Positions 28,209 to 38,630 of a DNA stretch of 64,000 nt are shown here, piece after piece. The DNA lies in NCBI RefSeq assembly GCF_013782625.1, contig NZ_CP056199.1, positions 2,932,588 through 2,996,587 of the forward strand, written 5' to 3'. The notes under the pieces were generated by a model that had not been told where the DNA came from, ran no database searches, and saw only the letters and a program-made list of their open reading frames with translations. The translations under genes and the position numbers were made by a program. Source of the DNA: Enterobacter sp. RHBSTW-00994 (GTDB lineage Bacteria; Pseudomonadota; Gammaproteobacteria; Enterobacterales; Enterobacteriaceae). Each line of letters starts with the position of its first letter. The stretch's first letter is position 1.

Positions 28209-29067
28209 GCGGGTTTAACCGGGTCACTGCATCAATCCGCTCTGCACTGAGTCCGGCGGCCTGGAACCAGCGTCGGCTGTCTTCCAGCCATTCACCGATA
28301 TCCGGCTGGGCGGGTTGGCCCAGATCAGAGCTGTAAACCACATTGTTCACCTGCGTCAGAACATCATACATGTCCTGCGGGGTCTGGTAGCCGAGGTACA
28401 GCGTCAACGCGCACTGCTCGACATAGAGCCAGTCGTGTTCTCCCAGCGCGCGGAGTTCTGCCGCCGAAAACCCCGTGATCGGGTTTGCCGGTTGGTTCAA
28501 CATCAACCGGACGCCGCCAACACGTTCCACGGCTTCAATAAGGCGCAGCGTTTGATCTTTCGAGGTGTGTCCGGAAGAAAGCACAATGTCATGATGTCGT
28601 GCGAAATGGATCAGCGCCTCAACGTCAGAGCGTAATTTACCGTCTTCATCGGTTACAGAGAGCGGTTGTCCGGCAAAATAGCGGGCATATTCATTACTGA
28701 ATGTTCTTGAAAGTGTGCTCTTGTGTGCAGTGGAAACCACCGTGGGTAAATGCACCAGCAACCGGGGAGCACCCTCAAACTGATACTGGCTCAGCGCCTG
28801 GCGTACCGTATTCAGGCTCACTCCTCCCGCAGCCGCATTGAGCACCACGGAGCCAAACACAGGCAGCGACATCTCCTGCATAGCCGCCGCCAGCGCACTC
28901 ACGCTCCCCAGGTGGTTCTTCAATACTACCCCACCCTGATACCGGGCATACTGCTGCCCGGCTTCAAATGCCGAGTAGCGCCGATGGTAGCTATCCGGAC
29001 GCGCGTGATAATGCACGTCCAGAAACTGCAGCCGGGATGCCCAGTACGCGAAAAATTGACGGGTCAT
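28174..29067 (-). CDS. DUF6282-like amidohydrolase-fold protein
   Basis: A 297-residue protein, last in the coupled operon. It looks like a metal-dependent TIM-barrel hydrolase: FLDVHYHARPDS near residue 16 gives an HxH site, and further candidate ligands lie in VLKNHLG, LLVHLPT, SSGHTSKDQ and VVYSSDLGQP. I place it, from memory of the family only, with DUF6282 proteins. Substrate unknown. Its ATG overlaps the upstream stop by 4 bp. It might open a lactone or cyclic amide made by the preceding enzymes; this is inference. Confidence 0.7.
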   Translation of the reverse strand: MTRQFFAYWASRLQFLDVHYHARPDSYHRRYSAFEAGQQYARYQGGVVLKNHLGSVSALAAAMQEMSLPVFGSVVLNAAAGGVSLNTVRQALSQYQFEGAPRLLVHLPTVVSTAHKSTLSRTFSNEYARYFAGQPLSVTDEDGKLRSDVEALIHFARHHDIVLSSGHTSKDQTLRLIEAVERVGGVRLMLNQPANPITGFSAAELRALGEHDWLYVEQCALTLYLGYQTPQDMYDVLTQVNNVVYSSDLGQPAQPDIGEWLEDSRRWFQAAGLSAERIDAVTRLNPLRMLDPERSPD

Positions 29068-29747
29068 ACGTTATTTTCCCAGGGAACGTCATAACCCAGT
29101 TGCTGACGGGCAACGTCCAGCGGTGTGCCGGCATTGATGGTACTCAGGATCTGCCGTTCGGTATTTTCGACATTTTCCGCACGCCGGATCACCTCTTCCA
29201 GATGTTCGCCGGGGATCACCAGCACGCCATTGTCGTCGCCAAATACCCAGTCGCCAGGGCAAACGGTCACACCGTGGATATCAAGCGCGCACTGCACCTC
29301 TTTTACCCGCGCCCGGTTTTTTCCGGAAACCATATAGATATTGCAGGCGAACAGGGGGTAATCCATCTGGCGAATATCGGCAATATCACGGGCTGAACCA
29401 TAGATGACAGACCCGGCAATCTGCTTTTGCACCGCTTTAGTGGTCAGAATATTCCCCCAGCTCGTGCAGTCCAGACGTCCACCGTTGTCCACCACAATAA
29501 CGGCTCCGGCCGGAACCTGATCAATATAGTTACCGGCATTCATGAAGCGATTTTTTTCCGGCGTACAGGCTTCATATTGAACGGTAAAAGCCGGCCCCGC
29601 GATTTTCTTTCCGCTGATCTGCGGCTTAATACCCAACAGCCCACCCGCAATGTACAAACTGTCCAGCGCATCAGAGACAGCAGCCGTGTCCAGGGCCAAC
29701 AAGCGCTCTTTAATCGTTTTTTTGGTTGTCATGATTGTCTCATCCAT
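29064..29747 (-). CDS. RraA-like aldolase/decarboxylase family protein
   Basis: A 227-residue RraA/HMG-aldolase-like protein. The Mg-binding site is recognisable as VIYGSARDIADI (the Arg-Asp pair), with GDDNGVLVIP near the C-terminus, like class II 4-hydroxy-4-methyl-2-oxoglutarate aldolases and oxaloacetate decarboxylases. True RraA regulators of RNase E are shorter (about 160 residues), so an enzyme is favoured. The start at 29747 overlaps the upstream stop by 8 bp; an in-frame ATG at 29732 is an alternative. Confidence 0.82.
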   Translation of the reverse strand: MDETIMTTKKTIKERLLALDTAAVSDALDSLYIAGGLLGIKPQISGKKIAGPAFTVQYEACTPEKNRFMNAGNYIDQVPAGAVIVVDNGGRLDCTSWGNILTTKAVQKQIAGSVIYGSARDIADIRQMDYPLFACNIYMVSGKNRARVKEVQCALDIHGVTVCPGDWVFGDDNGVLVIPGEHLEEVIRRAENVENTERQILSTINAGTPLDVARQQLGYDVPWENNV

Positions 29748-31902
29748 TTTGCATTGTCAGGGTTTTCAGTACGCACCAGGCCGCGTACTCAGGCAGGGTT
29801 TGCGCCAGAAGTGCTTTATTCAGGGGAAAGGTCATCTGGTGTTTCTTGCCATCCTGATGGTGGACCGACATCGTCATTTGCCCCAGCCGTGTATCACTCT
29901 CCAGCACGTCGACCAGAGGGGGGTTAACCGCAACGTCGATGCAAAGCACAGGCTCACTTCCCGCCTTTTTTCTGGCCACTGGCAAATAAGACGACAGCTC
30001 CGCATCGGCCGTCTGCCAGCGAACGTTGCAGGCGTTCTGCAATATCTCACTCGCCGTTTTGTTACGTTTACTCACCAGATACGGACGTAGTGCCCGATCC
30101 AGACTTTGCCGCACCGGAAGTGGTAACGGGCTGTGTTCCGGCGTTTCTATTTGCACAATCACATAGGGACTTTTCCATAAAAAATGCACATCCCACGCCG
30201 TCGAAGAGACTAAGCCGCTCACGATTGAGCCAACCTCGCTTTCGCTGATTCCAATCAGCGTCCAGGTGGATGTTGTCTTTGCCGGTTCGCTGTGCTCGCG
30301 GCCTGATAACAGGCCATCAAGCATAGGCAACGCCTGAGAAGGAGGACCAGGCAGAACCACCACCTGGCTGCCGGCTATGCTGGTGTAAAACCCAGGGGCC
30401 GTACCGGACGGGTTATCCAGAACGCTAACGCCGTCGGGAAATCTGGCCTGTTGGCGGTTAGACGGATCGTTTTTCACCCCAAACGCCTTGAGCTGCGCCT
30501 GAATAGTGGCCCAGACATCCTCATCATAAATTAAGGGCCTGCCGAGAGACTGTGCCACCGCCTCGCGGGTTTTATCGTCGGAGGTGGGGCCAAGCCCGCC
30601 GCAAATGACAATGAGATCGTCCTGTCCGATACGCGAGGTTATCAGAGTGCTGATCTGGGCAATGTTGTCCGCGCAGGACGCCTGAAATCTCACCTGATGC
30701 TGCGCCGCCTCAAGCCGCTGGCTGATGTGCTGCTGATTGCTGTTCGGGTATTGCCCGGACAACAGTTCATCACCGATGGTGATCACGCTGGCCGTTTTCC
30801 CGAGCGCCGGGTGAAGCAGTTCCCGGATGATGTCCTGCGCCATTTCCCGTGTGGATGCCGTCCCTCCCAAATCGTAGGTAGCCACTTTCCCGTCCCGAAC
30901 CACCCGGTCAACCGCATGCTGAAGTTTTTCGGCTTGTGACTCAAAGCCCAGATACTCCAGCATCAGTGCAATGGTGTAAAACATGGCACACGGGTTGGCT
31001 TTCCCCTGTCCAGCCATCCCTGGCGCGCTGCCATGTACTGGCTCAAAGTAGGCAACATGGCTGCCAATATTGGCGCTTGGTGCAAGGCCTAAACCGCCCA
31101 TCACCCCTGCGGCTAAGTCGGACAAAATATCCCCAAACATATTTTCTGCGACAATCACGCCGAACTCATGGGGCTTACGCACCAGCCAGAGGGCAATGGC
31201 ATCGACATTATGGATATCTGCCGTGATCTCAGGAAAACGCGCAGCCACCTCATGGAAAATGCTTCCCGCAAAGTGACCACTCTCGCGCATCACATTGGGT
31301 TTATCGGCAAATGTGACGCGGGTAAAGTGGTGCTTACGGGCATACTCAAAGGCCGTCTGAAACAGGCGCTCCAGTCCATAACGGGTTTGCAGACGAACCG
31401 TCCAGGCAGCCTCTTCCGGGCCATACTTGTCCAGATTAGGGTGCTTCAGCCAGCCGGAAACCGCCGGTCTAACCCCTTTAAAATCCATCCCGGCGTACAA
31501 ACCTTCTGTGTTTTCCCGAATCACGCAGCAGCGAAAAGGACGTCGATCCCCTGCGACATATTTCACCGGGCGGATATTGGCAAACAGCCCCAGTTTCTGG
31601 CGGAGCTGGATCACCGGCGAAACATACTCGATACCTTTCTGCTGGAGAGGCAGAGGTAAAGCCTGCTGCGCCTGCGCTTTCCCTTTACTGGTTATTGCGC
31701 CAAGCAGCACCGCGTCTGCCCCGGCGATTTTTTCCCAGGTTTGGTTTGGTACGGGGTTTCCCTCCCGCGTCCAGCATGCCCAGCCAATCTCGCCAAAGGT
31801 GAGCGTAATGGGAAGATCCATAGCACTGATAACAGGTAGCGCAGCCTCGCAAACCTCCTGACCAATTCCATCGCCCGGTAACACCAGCACATTTTTTTTC
31901 AT
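29740..31902 (-). CDS. Decarboxylating dehydrogenase fused to a CinA-type N-domain
   Basis: A 720-residue fusion. Residues 1-368 form a complete isopropylmalate/D-malate/tartrate dehydrogenase: VLPGDGIGQEV, the catalytic Tyr in IRENTEGLYAG, the catalytic Lys in ADKPNVM, metal Asp residues in ENMFGDILSD and the NAD loop EPVHGSAPGMAGQGKANP. From residue 370 a COG1058 (MoCF/CinA N-terminal) domain follows: VITIGDELLSGQ, CGGLGPTSDDKTREAV and VVVLPGPPSQ. The nicotinamide-amidase domain of CinA is absent. I know of no characterised protein with this pairing. The start at 31902 overlaps the upstream TGA (ATGA), showing coupling. The dehydrogenase substrate is likely an alkylmalate or tartrate-like acid. 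Confidence 0.88.
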   Translation of the reverse strand: MKKNVLVLPGDGIGQEVCEAALPVISAMDLPITLTFGEIGWACWTREGNPVPNQTWEKIAGADAVLLGAITSKGKAQAQQALPLPLQQKGIEYVSPVIQLRQKLGLFANIRPVKYVAGDRRPFRCCVIRENTEGLYAGMDFKGVRPAVSGWLKHPNLDKYGPEEAAWTVRLQTRYGLERLFQTAFEYARKHHFTRVTFADKPNVMRESGHFAGSIFHEVAARFPEITADIHNVDAIALWLVRKPHEFGVIVAENMFGDILSDLAAGVMGGLGLAPSANIGSHVAYFEPVHGSAPGMAGQGKANPCAMFYTIALMLEYLGFESQAEKLQHAVDRVVRDGKVATYDLGGTASTREMAQDIIRELLHPALGKTASVITIGDELLSGQYPNSNQQHISQRLEAAQHQVRFQASCADNIAQISTLITSRIGQDDLIVICGGLGPTSDDKTREAVAQSLGRPLIYDEDVWATIQAQLKAFGVKNDPSNRQQARFPDGVSVLDNPSGTAPGFYTSIAGSQVVVLPGPPSQALPMLDGLLSGREHSEPAKTTSTWTLIGISESEVGSIVSGLVSSTAWDVHFLWKSPYVIVQIETPEHSPLPLPVRQSLDRALRPYLVSKRNKTASEILQNACNVRWQTADAELSSYLPVARKKAGSEPVLCIDVAVNPPLVDVLESDTRLGQMTMSVHHQDGKKHQMTFPLNKALLAQTLPEYAAWCVLKTLTMQNG

Positions 31903-32615
31903 AGTGTGTCGACCCATTCGTTAAGTAAGGCATTCATCGCTGCGGGATTGTCATTCCATGGGCGCATACCCGCTTTCGGGATGCGCCTGTAGAGGTGTGT
32001 CGGTTGGGTGCTATGGGTTTGGTTTTCCCAGGACGCCAGCTGAGATTTATCCCCCACGATGGCAAGGTATTTCCCGTTATAGCGAGCAATGGCGGCGCGA
32101 GCGTCCATGTTCAGTAGCAAGGCAAATCCGGTCAACATCCGCTGAATGGCAGAGGCTTTCGCCGCGTCAGGCAACGTGAAACGCCCCTCCGGGGCGGCTT
32201 GTCCTTCAGGGACAACGAATTGATGCAGAACGTCCACCGCATGCTCAACCTCGCCCTCCTCCAACAGCGAGACAAGCTCGCCCAGACGCGTGTTGAGTTG
32301 TTCATCCGCAAAACCCGGCGCACTGACAGATATCACACCACTGAGGCCGTGCAGCTGCGGAGCCAACAGCTGGACTAACGTACCCGCCATGGCGAACCCC
32401 ACCAGCAGATAGGGAGACTGGAACCGGGCATTCAACGCCTGACAGAGAGCCTCAACCGCCCTCTCTGGTGAGGCATCCTGAATCAGGGTCAACGTATCAA
32501 TAACGGTGACGTGATACCCCTTTGCCACCAGCAACGTAACCAGTGGCGCGCAAAACTGCCCTTCATCCCAGACGGGCATCACCGGGGCGAGAATAATGGC
32601 CTCCCGCTTTTTCAT
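31899..32615 (-). CDS. Alpha/beta-hydrolase-like protein without catalytic Ser/His
   Basis: A 238-residue protein with an alpha/beta-hydrolase outline: an N-terminal strand (AIILAPVMPVWDEG), a nucleophile-elbow-like turn near residue 73, and a helical cap. The elbow reads GFAMAG instead of GxSxG, so the serine is replaced by alanine. The C-terminal position where His is expected reads GMRPWNDNP. It therefore seems unable to run the usual triad. It may be a binding or scaffold protein or use another mechanism. Both ends overlap neighbours by 4 bp. Confidence 0.65.
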   Translation of the reverse strand: MKKREAIILAPVMPVWDEGQFCAPLVTLLVAKGYHVTVIDTLTLIQDASPERAVEALCQALNARFQSPYLLVGFAMAGTLVQLLAPQLHGLSGVISVSAPGFADEQLNTRLGELVSLLEEGEVEHAVDVLHQFVVPEGQAAPEGRFTLPDAAKASAIQRMLTGFALLLNMDARAAIARYNGKYLAIVGDKSQLASWENQTHSTQPTHLYRRIPKAGMRPWNDNPAAMNALLNEWVDTL

Positions 32616-33553
32616 GCTGCCGTCCCGGTAATAACGTGATCAATGGCCGTAAAGGTGTTGCTGAGATCTTCGGAAAGTTTCTCCTCAATCATTTTGCGGT
32701 AGTCCACGCTCAGGTTTTTCACCCCGAGGATCATGTCCACCACGCTGCGGTGCGAAGCATTAAAACAGGCCTGAGACTGAAGCTGTTGAACCTGTCTGAA
32801 GATCACTTCCGTCTGATAAATGTCAGCGCCGCTGTTGAAATTGCACAGGGCAAGCCAGGTCTCCATGGCGAGATTGCCCGCGCCTTTTCCCATTCCGGTT
32901 AATGAACTGTCGATAAACGTTGCCCCGGCTTTGACAGCCTCAATCGCATTTGCCATCGCCAGCCCCAGGTTGTCATGCGCGTGGAAACCCACGTCCACAC
33001 GCGTGGTGCATTTAAGGACGTTGACCAGCCGCGATGTCTGTTCCGGGCGTAAGCTGCCATTTGAATCGGCGATACAGATAATATCGGCCCCGGCTTTTTC
33101 GCATTGTGCAGCCACATCAATAAGCGTATTAACATTAATTTGGCTGGCACGAGTGAAATTCATACTCACACGTAACCCACTCATTTTGGCAAATTCGCAT
33201 AATGCCAATGCCGGTTGTGGATTATCTGTTTTAATACAGATCCTGAGCAGACTCACACCGTGCATTTTCATACGAACCACATCATCGTGATTAATATTGT
33301 GCGGATGGGCAATCACCACTAATTTAGCATCCGGTACGGCATGGTGAATCTGCTGAATATAGTCATCGGGTGACATCCCCGTAATACCAATATTAGGGAT
33401 CGGCTTAAAAGACCCGTTCCGATAACCTATTTCAACCCACTCAACGCCGCTTTCCACCAGCGCCTGAACATGTTTAATGGCGTAGTCTGTCGGAAAGTGG
33501 AAACCATTCTGATAACCACCATCCCGTAATGTGACATCGATATTATTAATCAT
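32612..33553 (-). CDS. DRE-TIM (HMGL-like) aldolase/acyltransferase
   Basis: A 313-residue TIM-barrel enzyme of the HMG-CoA lyase/4-hydroxy-2-oxovalerate aldolase/isopropylmalate synthase superfamily. The DRE-type motif is DVTLRDGGYQNG at the N-terminus; metal ligands are in VGFHAHDNLG, and DSSLTGMGKGAGN is the following loop. The short length, without LeuA regulatory or DmpG communication domains, suggests a lyase or a simple condensing enzyme. The ATG at 33553 has AAGGAG upstream and overlaps the transporter stop by 8 bp. It could form or split a substituted malate handled by the adjoining dehydrogenase. Confidence 0.82.
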   Translation of the reverse strand: MINNIDVTLRDGGYQNGFHFPTDYAIKHVQALVESGVEWVEIGYRNGSFKPIPNIGITGMSPDDYIQQIHHAVPDAKLVVIAHPHNINHDDVVRMKMHGVSLLRICIKTDNPQPALALCEFAKMSGLRVSMNFTRASQINVNTLIDVAAQCEKAGADIICIADSNGSLRPEQTSRLVNVLKCTTRVDVGFHAHDNLGLAMANAIEAVKAGATFIDSSLTGMGKGAGNLAMETWLALCNFNSGADIYQTEVIFRQVQQLQSQACFNASHRSVVDMILGVKNLSVDYRKMIEEKLSEDLSNTFTAIDHVITGTAA

Positions 33554-34769
33554 TGATCTTACTCTCCTTGTTAGAGACAAATTGCATAAATGAAGATTGA
33601 CCCAACACATAAACGAGAAAACCGAATACACACACACATGCGATGATCAGGGCGGTCATTCCTGGTGCATGGGCGGACAGTTTGCCAATTAAAAAAGTGG
33701 CAATGGCAGCACTCCCGAGTTGCAGTGCTCCCATCACACCAGATGCCGTCCCGGAGGCCTGCGGATGGGCGGCAATAGCTGATGCCGTCCCCAACGGCAG
33801 CAAAAAGCCGTTGCCAAAGGTCAGAATGGAAATAGCGATAATCGTCGTCGGCAGGGGAAATGGACTCACATACATCTGCAAGGCAAAAATCATCCCCCCC
33901 AGCACAAAAATGCGGTATCCCTGACGGATCGTCTCTTCAATACCCTCGCGCCGTGAACGCCTTTTGGCCGTCAAATTCCCGGCGACATAACTGGCGGAGA
34001 GCAGAATATAGGTATAACCCACATAAGCTGGGGAAAGACCCAGTTTCGCCAGCATAAACGGCGACTCGACGATATAGGCAAAATAAGCCGCATAGGCAAA
34101 ACAGGGAATCGCGGCATAAAAGAGAAAGGTTGGGTTTCGCACGACATCAACGGTATTTTTTGTTGCTGTCAGTACACTTAGTTTTTGTCTTTTTTCTACC
34201 GGCAATGTCTCACGGAGTGCTGTAAAGCAGAGAACCAGCGTGACCAGGATAAAGAGGGTTAAAAAGATAAAACATGCTCGCCAGCCGAAATGCTGAGTCA
34301 AAATCCCGCCGATCATCGGCGCAATCGCAGGTGACATCCCCACAAACGGAAATATGACCAGGTAGAGTTGCGCAGAAGACTTTTTATCCATCATATCGTT
34401 AATGATCGCCCGGCTAATGGTGATACCGGCGCATGAGCCTATCCCCTGCAATAACCGTAAGCCCAGTAATTCATTAATGTGCGTCGTGTAAATCACCCCG
34501 ACGGTGGAAATAAGCCAAATAAGCAGCCCTGCGATTAACGTTTTCTTTCTCCCGAGGCTGTCGCTCAACGGTCCGTAAATCAGTTGTGAAACCGCCACAC
34601 CAAATAAAAAAAGCGCGATAGCATCCTGTATTTGCGCTTCGGTTACTTTATAAAAAAATCGCATTTCACCCAATGCGGGTAGGAATATATCTGTGGAAAT
34701 CAGTCCACCAACAGAGAGACACGCAATTAACACCACAAGAGGTGTGGACAGTTTTTCATTCATCATCAT
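33546..34769 (-). CDS. Bcr/CflA-type MFS transporter
   Basis: A 407-residue, 12-helix major facilitator of the drug:H+ antiporter (Bcr/CflA) type. Motif A LIYGPLSDSLGRKKTL is after helix 2, and the motif C-like region lies in helix 5. It is the first gene of the operon. The start was set at the ATG cluster 34763-34769; any of three adjacent ATG codons may serve, and an open frame upstream lacks a family-like N-terminus. Relatives are exporters, so the operon product may be exported rather than a substrate imported. Confidence 0.85.
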   Translation of the reverse strand: MMMNEKLSTPLVVLIACLSVGGLISTDIFLPALGEMRFFYKVTEAQIQDAIALFLFGVAVSQLIYGPLSDSLGRKKTLIAGLLIWLISTVGVIYTTHINELLGLRLLQGIGSCAGITISRAIINDMMDKKSSAQLYLVIFPFVGMSPAIAPMIGGILTQHFGWRACFIFLTLFILVTLVLCFTALRETLPVEKRQKLSVLTATKNTVDVVRNPTFLFYAAIPCFAYAAYFAYIVESPFMLAKLGLSPAYVGYTYILLSASYVAGNLTAKRRSRREGIEETIRQGYRIFVLGGMIFALQMYVSPFPLPTTIIAISILTFGNGFLLPLGTASAIAAHPQASGTASGVMGALQLGSAAIATFLIGKLSAHAPGMTALIIACVCVFGFLVYVLGQSSFMQFVSNKESKIND

Positions 34770-34874
34770 TTCAACCAGAAACCAGGAGTCTTTTGAATCT
34801 AACGAAATAAGATGGCGATGAGAATGCCAAATAAATAAACAGACTGTTGCATATAAGTAAACGACCCATCTCAC

Positions 34875-35098
34875 GCCATGTTTTTACTGGATTTAATTAG
34901 AAAATACGAAATAAGAACCCCATGAAATATTTGCCAACCTGTTTTAGACGAGTAACGTAATAGTCAGCGGCGTGAGAAATAGCGTGCCTTCTCACCTTAT
35001 TTCTCACCGCTACGAGTACGTTTTGAATAATCGATTCGTTATGACCAGCCGCCCGATTCAGGCGCTGGATCTTCTGTTGATGAATCAAGAGGTGGAAT
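34875..35098. promoter_or_regulatory. Divergent control region, MFS operon and budABC
   Basis: This 224-bp gap must carry the promoters of both the minus-strand operon and budABC. GTGAGAAATA (34972-34981) and TATTTCTCAC (34998-35007) form a perfect 10-bp inverted repeat with 16 bases between, the spacing of a dimeric regulator operator. In Klebsiella the LysR regulator budR occupies this position; here it is absent. Confidence 0.5.
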
Positions 35099-35878
35099 AT
35101 GCATCACTCTTCTGAATGCACCTGTGAGGAGAGCCTGTGTGAAACCCTGCGCAGTTTCTCCGCCCAACATCCTGAGAGCGTTCTCTATCAAAACTCACTG
35201 ATGAGCGCGTTATTAAGCGGTGTCTACGAGGGAACAACCACCATCGCGGATCTGCTGACCCACGGTGATTTTGGCCTGGGAACATTTAACGAACTGGACG
35301 GGGAATTAATCGCGTTCAATAGCGAGGTTTACCAGCTTCGCGCTGATGGCAGCGCCCGCGCCGCCCGGCCGGATCAGAAATCACCGTTTGCGGTGATGAC
35401 CTGGTTCACACCACAGTACCGCAAAACCTTCGACCATCCTGTCAGCCGTCAGCAACTGCACGCGATCGTCGACGCTCAAATTCCCTCAGACAACCTGTTT
35501 TGCGCCTTACGGATTGACGGTCATTTCCGTCACGCCCATACCCGTACCGTACCGCGTCAGACACCGCCCTATCGCGCCATGACTGATGTCCTGGACTACC
35601 AGCCCGTGTTCCGTTTTCACCAGCGCAAGGGGACGCTGGTCGGTTTTCGCTCACCGCAACATATGCAGGGTATTAACGTGGCGGGGTATCACGAACACTT
35701 TATTACGGACGATCGCCAGGGCGGCGGACACCTGCTGGATTACCAGCTCGACCACGGGGAACTGGTCTTTGGTGAAATCCACAAAGTGCTTATCGACCTC
35801 CCCGTAGACAGCGCCTTTCTTCAGGCGGATTTGCATCCTGCCAACCTCGATGCCGCCATCCGGGCCGTTGAGAATTAG
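35099..35878 (+). CDS. budA: Alpha-acetolactate decarboxylase
   Basis: A 259-residue acetolactate decarboxylase turning 2-acetolactate into acetoin, the first gene of the 2,3-butanediol operon. The zinc site [15 protein letters not shown] is intact. A start with AAGAGGTG upstream gives the standard length. Followed ten bases later by budB. Confidence 0.97.
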   Translation: MHHSSECTCEESLCETLRSFSAQHPESVLYQNSLMSALLSGVYEGTTTIADLLTHGDFGLGTFNELDGELIAFNSEVYQLRADGSARAARPDQKSPFAVMTWFTPQYRKTFDHPVSRQQLHAIVDAQIPSDNLFCALRIDGHFRHAHTRTVPRQTPPYRAMTDVLDYQPVFRFHQRKGTLVGFRSPQHMQGINVAGYHEHFITDDRQGGGHLLDYQLDHGELVFGEIHKVLIDLPVDSAFLQADLHPANLDAAIRAVEN

Positions 35879-35888
35879 GAGAACCAAA

Positions 35889-38364
<2,476 letters not shown>

Positions 38365-38389
38365 TAAAAAGTAAGCTCTGACATGTTTT

Positions 38390-38418
38390 GCCTCTGCACG
38401 CCGCAGGGGCCTTTTTTA
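38390..38418 (+). terminator. budABC terminator
   Basis: GCCTCTGC (38390-38397) pairs with GCAGGGGC (38403-38410, one G-U pair), followed by six T residues. Confidence 0.8.
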
Positions 38419-38630
38419 TTCCGGCAACCAAACGGTGCATGAAAACACCGCCCCGCTTCATTTTCGTGCAGCCCATCTGGCCTGAACGACGCATAAACCG
38501 GCATAGCCTGCACCGAACAATCACATTTCTGCTCAGAATTGCACCCTCAGATATCAAGCCGGGACCTGGCATAATTTATGCTTATCTCTCCATGGGATGA
38601 CCAAAATAAGTTCAACCGGTGGAGACGGCC

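Noticed and set aside
28174..34769. Phosphonate (pantaphos-like) biosynthetic cluster
   Set aside because: It shares an HMGL-type enzyme, an IPMDH-type enzyme and an MFS with such clusters, but there is no PEP mutase or aconitase-type gene.
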